NCBI GenBank assembly: GCA_019313725.1
Contig: JAFDAT010000225.1
Location: forward strand, 1 to 5,986
Direction of reading: 5' to 3'
Source of the DNA: Deltaproteobacteria bacterium
GTDB taxonomy: Bacteria > Desulfobacterota > Desulfobacteria > Desulfobacterales > B30-G6
DNA length: 5,986 bases
The notes below the pieces were generated by a model. The model was not told the origin of the DNA and searched no databases. It saw nothing but the letters and a program-made list of their open reading frames with translations. Position numbers and translations under genes: made by a program. Of the stretch, positions 5,132-5,986 are shown one piece after another; position 1 is the first letter of the stretch; each line of letters begins with the position of its first letter.

Positions 5132-5986
5132 CCGATGATGGAAATACTACAGACATTCATGGCCGGAAAACCGCCCAGGTTGTGCGTCAACCCGTAGGTG
5201 GGGTTGTCGATCTGACGTTCACCGGCGCGGCCGTGCAGCTGCAGATACATTTCGTAAAGCATACGCAGGCCGGATGCACCGATGGGGTGGCCGAAACATT
5301 TTAAACCGCCATCCACCTGGCAGGGCACCTGGCCATCCCGATCATAAAACCCGTCCATGATATCCTTGACCGCCTGACCTCTTTCGGAAATGTGCAGGTC
5401 TTCGTAGGTGACCAGTTCGGTGATGGAAAAGCAGTCGTGAACCTCCATCATGCTGAGTTCCTCACGGGGGTTTTCAATTCCGGCTTCCTCGTATGCTTTC
5501 AGACTGCACTTGCTGGTAGTCATGAAGTGGTCGCCGTCCCAGTCGTTGTAGCCCATCTCCTCACCGCTGCTCAAAGCCAACTGCAGGGATTTGACTGTGA
5601 CAAAATCTTTTTTGCCCATTTTTTCCGCGATTTCAGGCGTGGTGACGATGGCGCAGGCAGCGCCGTCGCTGACACCACAGCAGTCGAAAAGACCCAGGGG
5701 ATGCGCAATGATGGGCGAGGCCATGACCTGATCCTCGGTCACCTTTTTTCTCAGGTGCGCCTTGGGGTTGAGCACGCCGTTGGCGTGACTCTTGGCCGAA
5801 ACGTGGGCCATGGCGCGTTTGAGATCCTGGTCGGGAACCTTGTATTTGGCCGCGTAGGCGCTGGCCAGCTGGGCAAAAGCGCCTGGTGCAGTCAGGTTGG
5901 GGAACCACTGCCAGGTCAAGGTGCCCGAGTTGGATCCGGTAAAACTGGGCAGCCCCCCATATCCTGTATCCTTTAATTTTTCTACT
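5119..5986 (-). CDS. Thiolase, SCP2/SCP-x type (C-terminal part, 5' end outside window)
   Basis: The frame is open from the right edge to the TGA at 5119-5121, giving 288 residues of a protein usually about 390 long. The N-terminal part with the nucleophilic Cys is outside the window. A TTG at 5917-5919 is not the start, because coding sequence (VEKLKDTGYGGLPSF...) continues upstream of it. Thiolase landmarks, numbered from the first full codon, are CGVSDGAA (103-110), VHDCFSITEL (182-191), FGHPIGASG (231-239) and HNLGG (268-272). HDCF in place of NEAF, and HNLGG in place of the C-terminal CxG motif, mark the SCP2/SCP-x branch; in that branch the HDCF Cys is thought to take over the role of the CxG Cys. 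The enzyme should cleave 3-ketoacyl-CoA with CoA, or run the reverse condensation. It sits upstream of the acyl-CoA dehydrogenase with a 189-nt repeat-rich gap. Chain length and direction cannot be read from sequence. Confidence 0.9.
   Translation of the reverse strand, partial: VEKLKDTGYGGLPSFTGSNSGTLTWQWFPNLTAPGAFAQLASAYAAKYKVPDQDLKRAMAHVSAKSHANGVLNPKAHLRKKVTEDQVMASPIIAHPLGLFDCCGVSDGAACAIVTTPEIAEKMGKKDFVTVKSLQLALSSGEEMGYNDWDGDHFMTTSKCSLKAYEEAGIENPREELSMMEVHDCFSITELVTYEDLHISERGQAVKDIMDGFYDRDGQVPCQVDGGLKCFGHPIGASGLRMLYEMYLQLHGRAGERQIDNPTYGLTHNLGGFPAMNVCSISIIGKYN

Noticed and set aside
5917..5919. TTG as a thiolase start
   Set aside because: The same frame stays open with thiolase-like sequence to the window edge, and about 100 N-terminal residues of the family would be missing.
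5392..5976. Plus-strand frame of 194 codons
   Set aside because: It is antisense to the thiolase, whose motifs are intact throughout; composition is typical of a shadow frame.

Overview
The window looks like a chromosomal piece of a mesophilic, probably anaerobic, Gram-negative bacterium. An SCP2-type thiolase, an acyl-CoA dehydrogenase, a CrtI-like flavoprotein and a plant-type [2Fe-2S] reductase together suggest Desulfobacterota (sulfate-reducing Desulfobacteraceae and relatives). That placement is inferred from gene style and context; there is no marker gene here.

Layout. At the far left, the last 78 codons of an unrecognised plus-strand gene end at 238. Everything else is on the minus strand, so transcription runs right to left. 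In transcription order the genes are: the C-terminal part of a thiolase (runs off the right edge, stops at 5119); an acyl-CoA dehydrogenase (4929 to 3787); a 498-residue phytoene-desaturase-like FAD oxidoreductase (3580 to 2084); a flavin and [2Fe-2S] ferredoxin reductase-like protein (start best placed at 2071, ends 914); and a small hypothetical protein with an acidic repetitive tail (727 to 338), which converges on the plus-strand gene.

How the genes may work together. Thiolase and acyl-CoA dehydrogenase are the last and first steps of a beta-oxidation-type cycle. The flavoprotein and the reductase are tightly coupled (12 nt apart with the start used here). They could form an NAD(P)H-linked electron chain serving a redox step on an unsaturated lipid or acyl substrate. 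The coupling is visible in the sequence; the shared substrate is inference.

The most unusual content is between genes. The 206-nt gap after the acyl-CoA dehydrogenase holds a regular array of six tiny palindromes, each with a 3-nt spacer, joined by 7-nt AT-rich linkers of the form AAATTAC or GTAATTT. Their arms differ but stay complementary, and two sub-arrays face each other, giving a 104-nt inverted repeat with perfect 19-bp ends. The 189-nt gap before the same gene holds two opposed blocks of degenerate heptamers (consensus GNNNAAG), another small hairpin, and a perfect 16-bp inverted repeat that overlaps the thiolase stop codon. The acyl-CoA dehydrogenase is thus flanked on both sides by structured repeats, while the two downstream redox genes are packed tightly.
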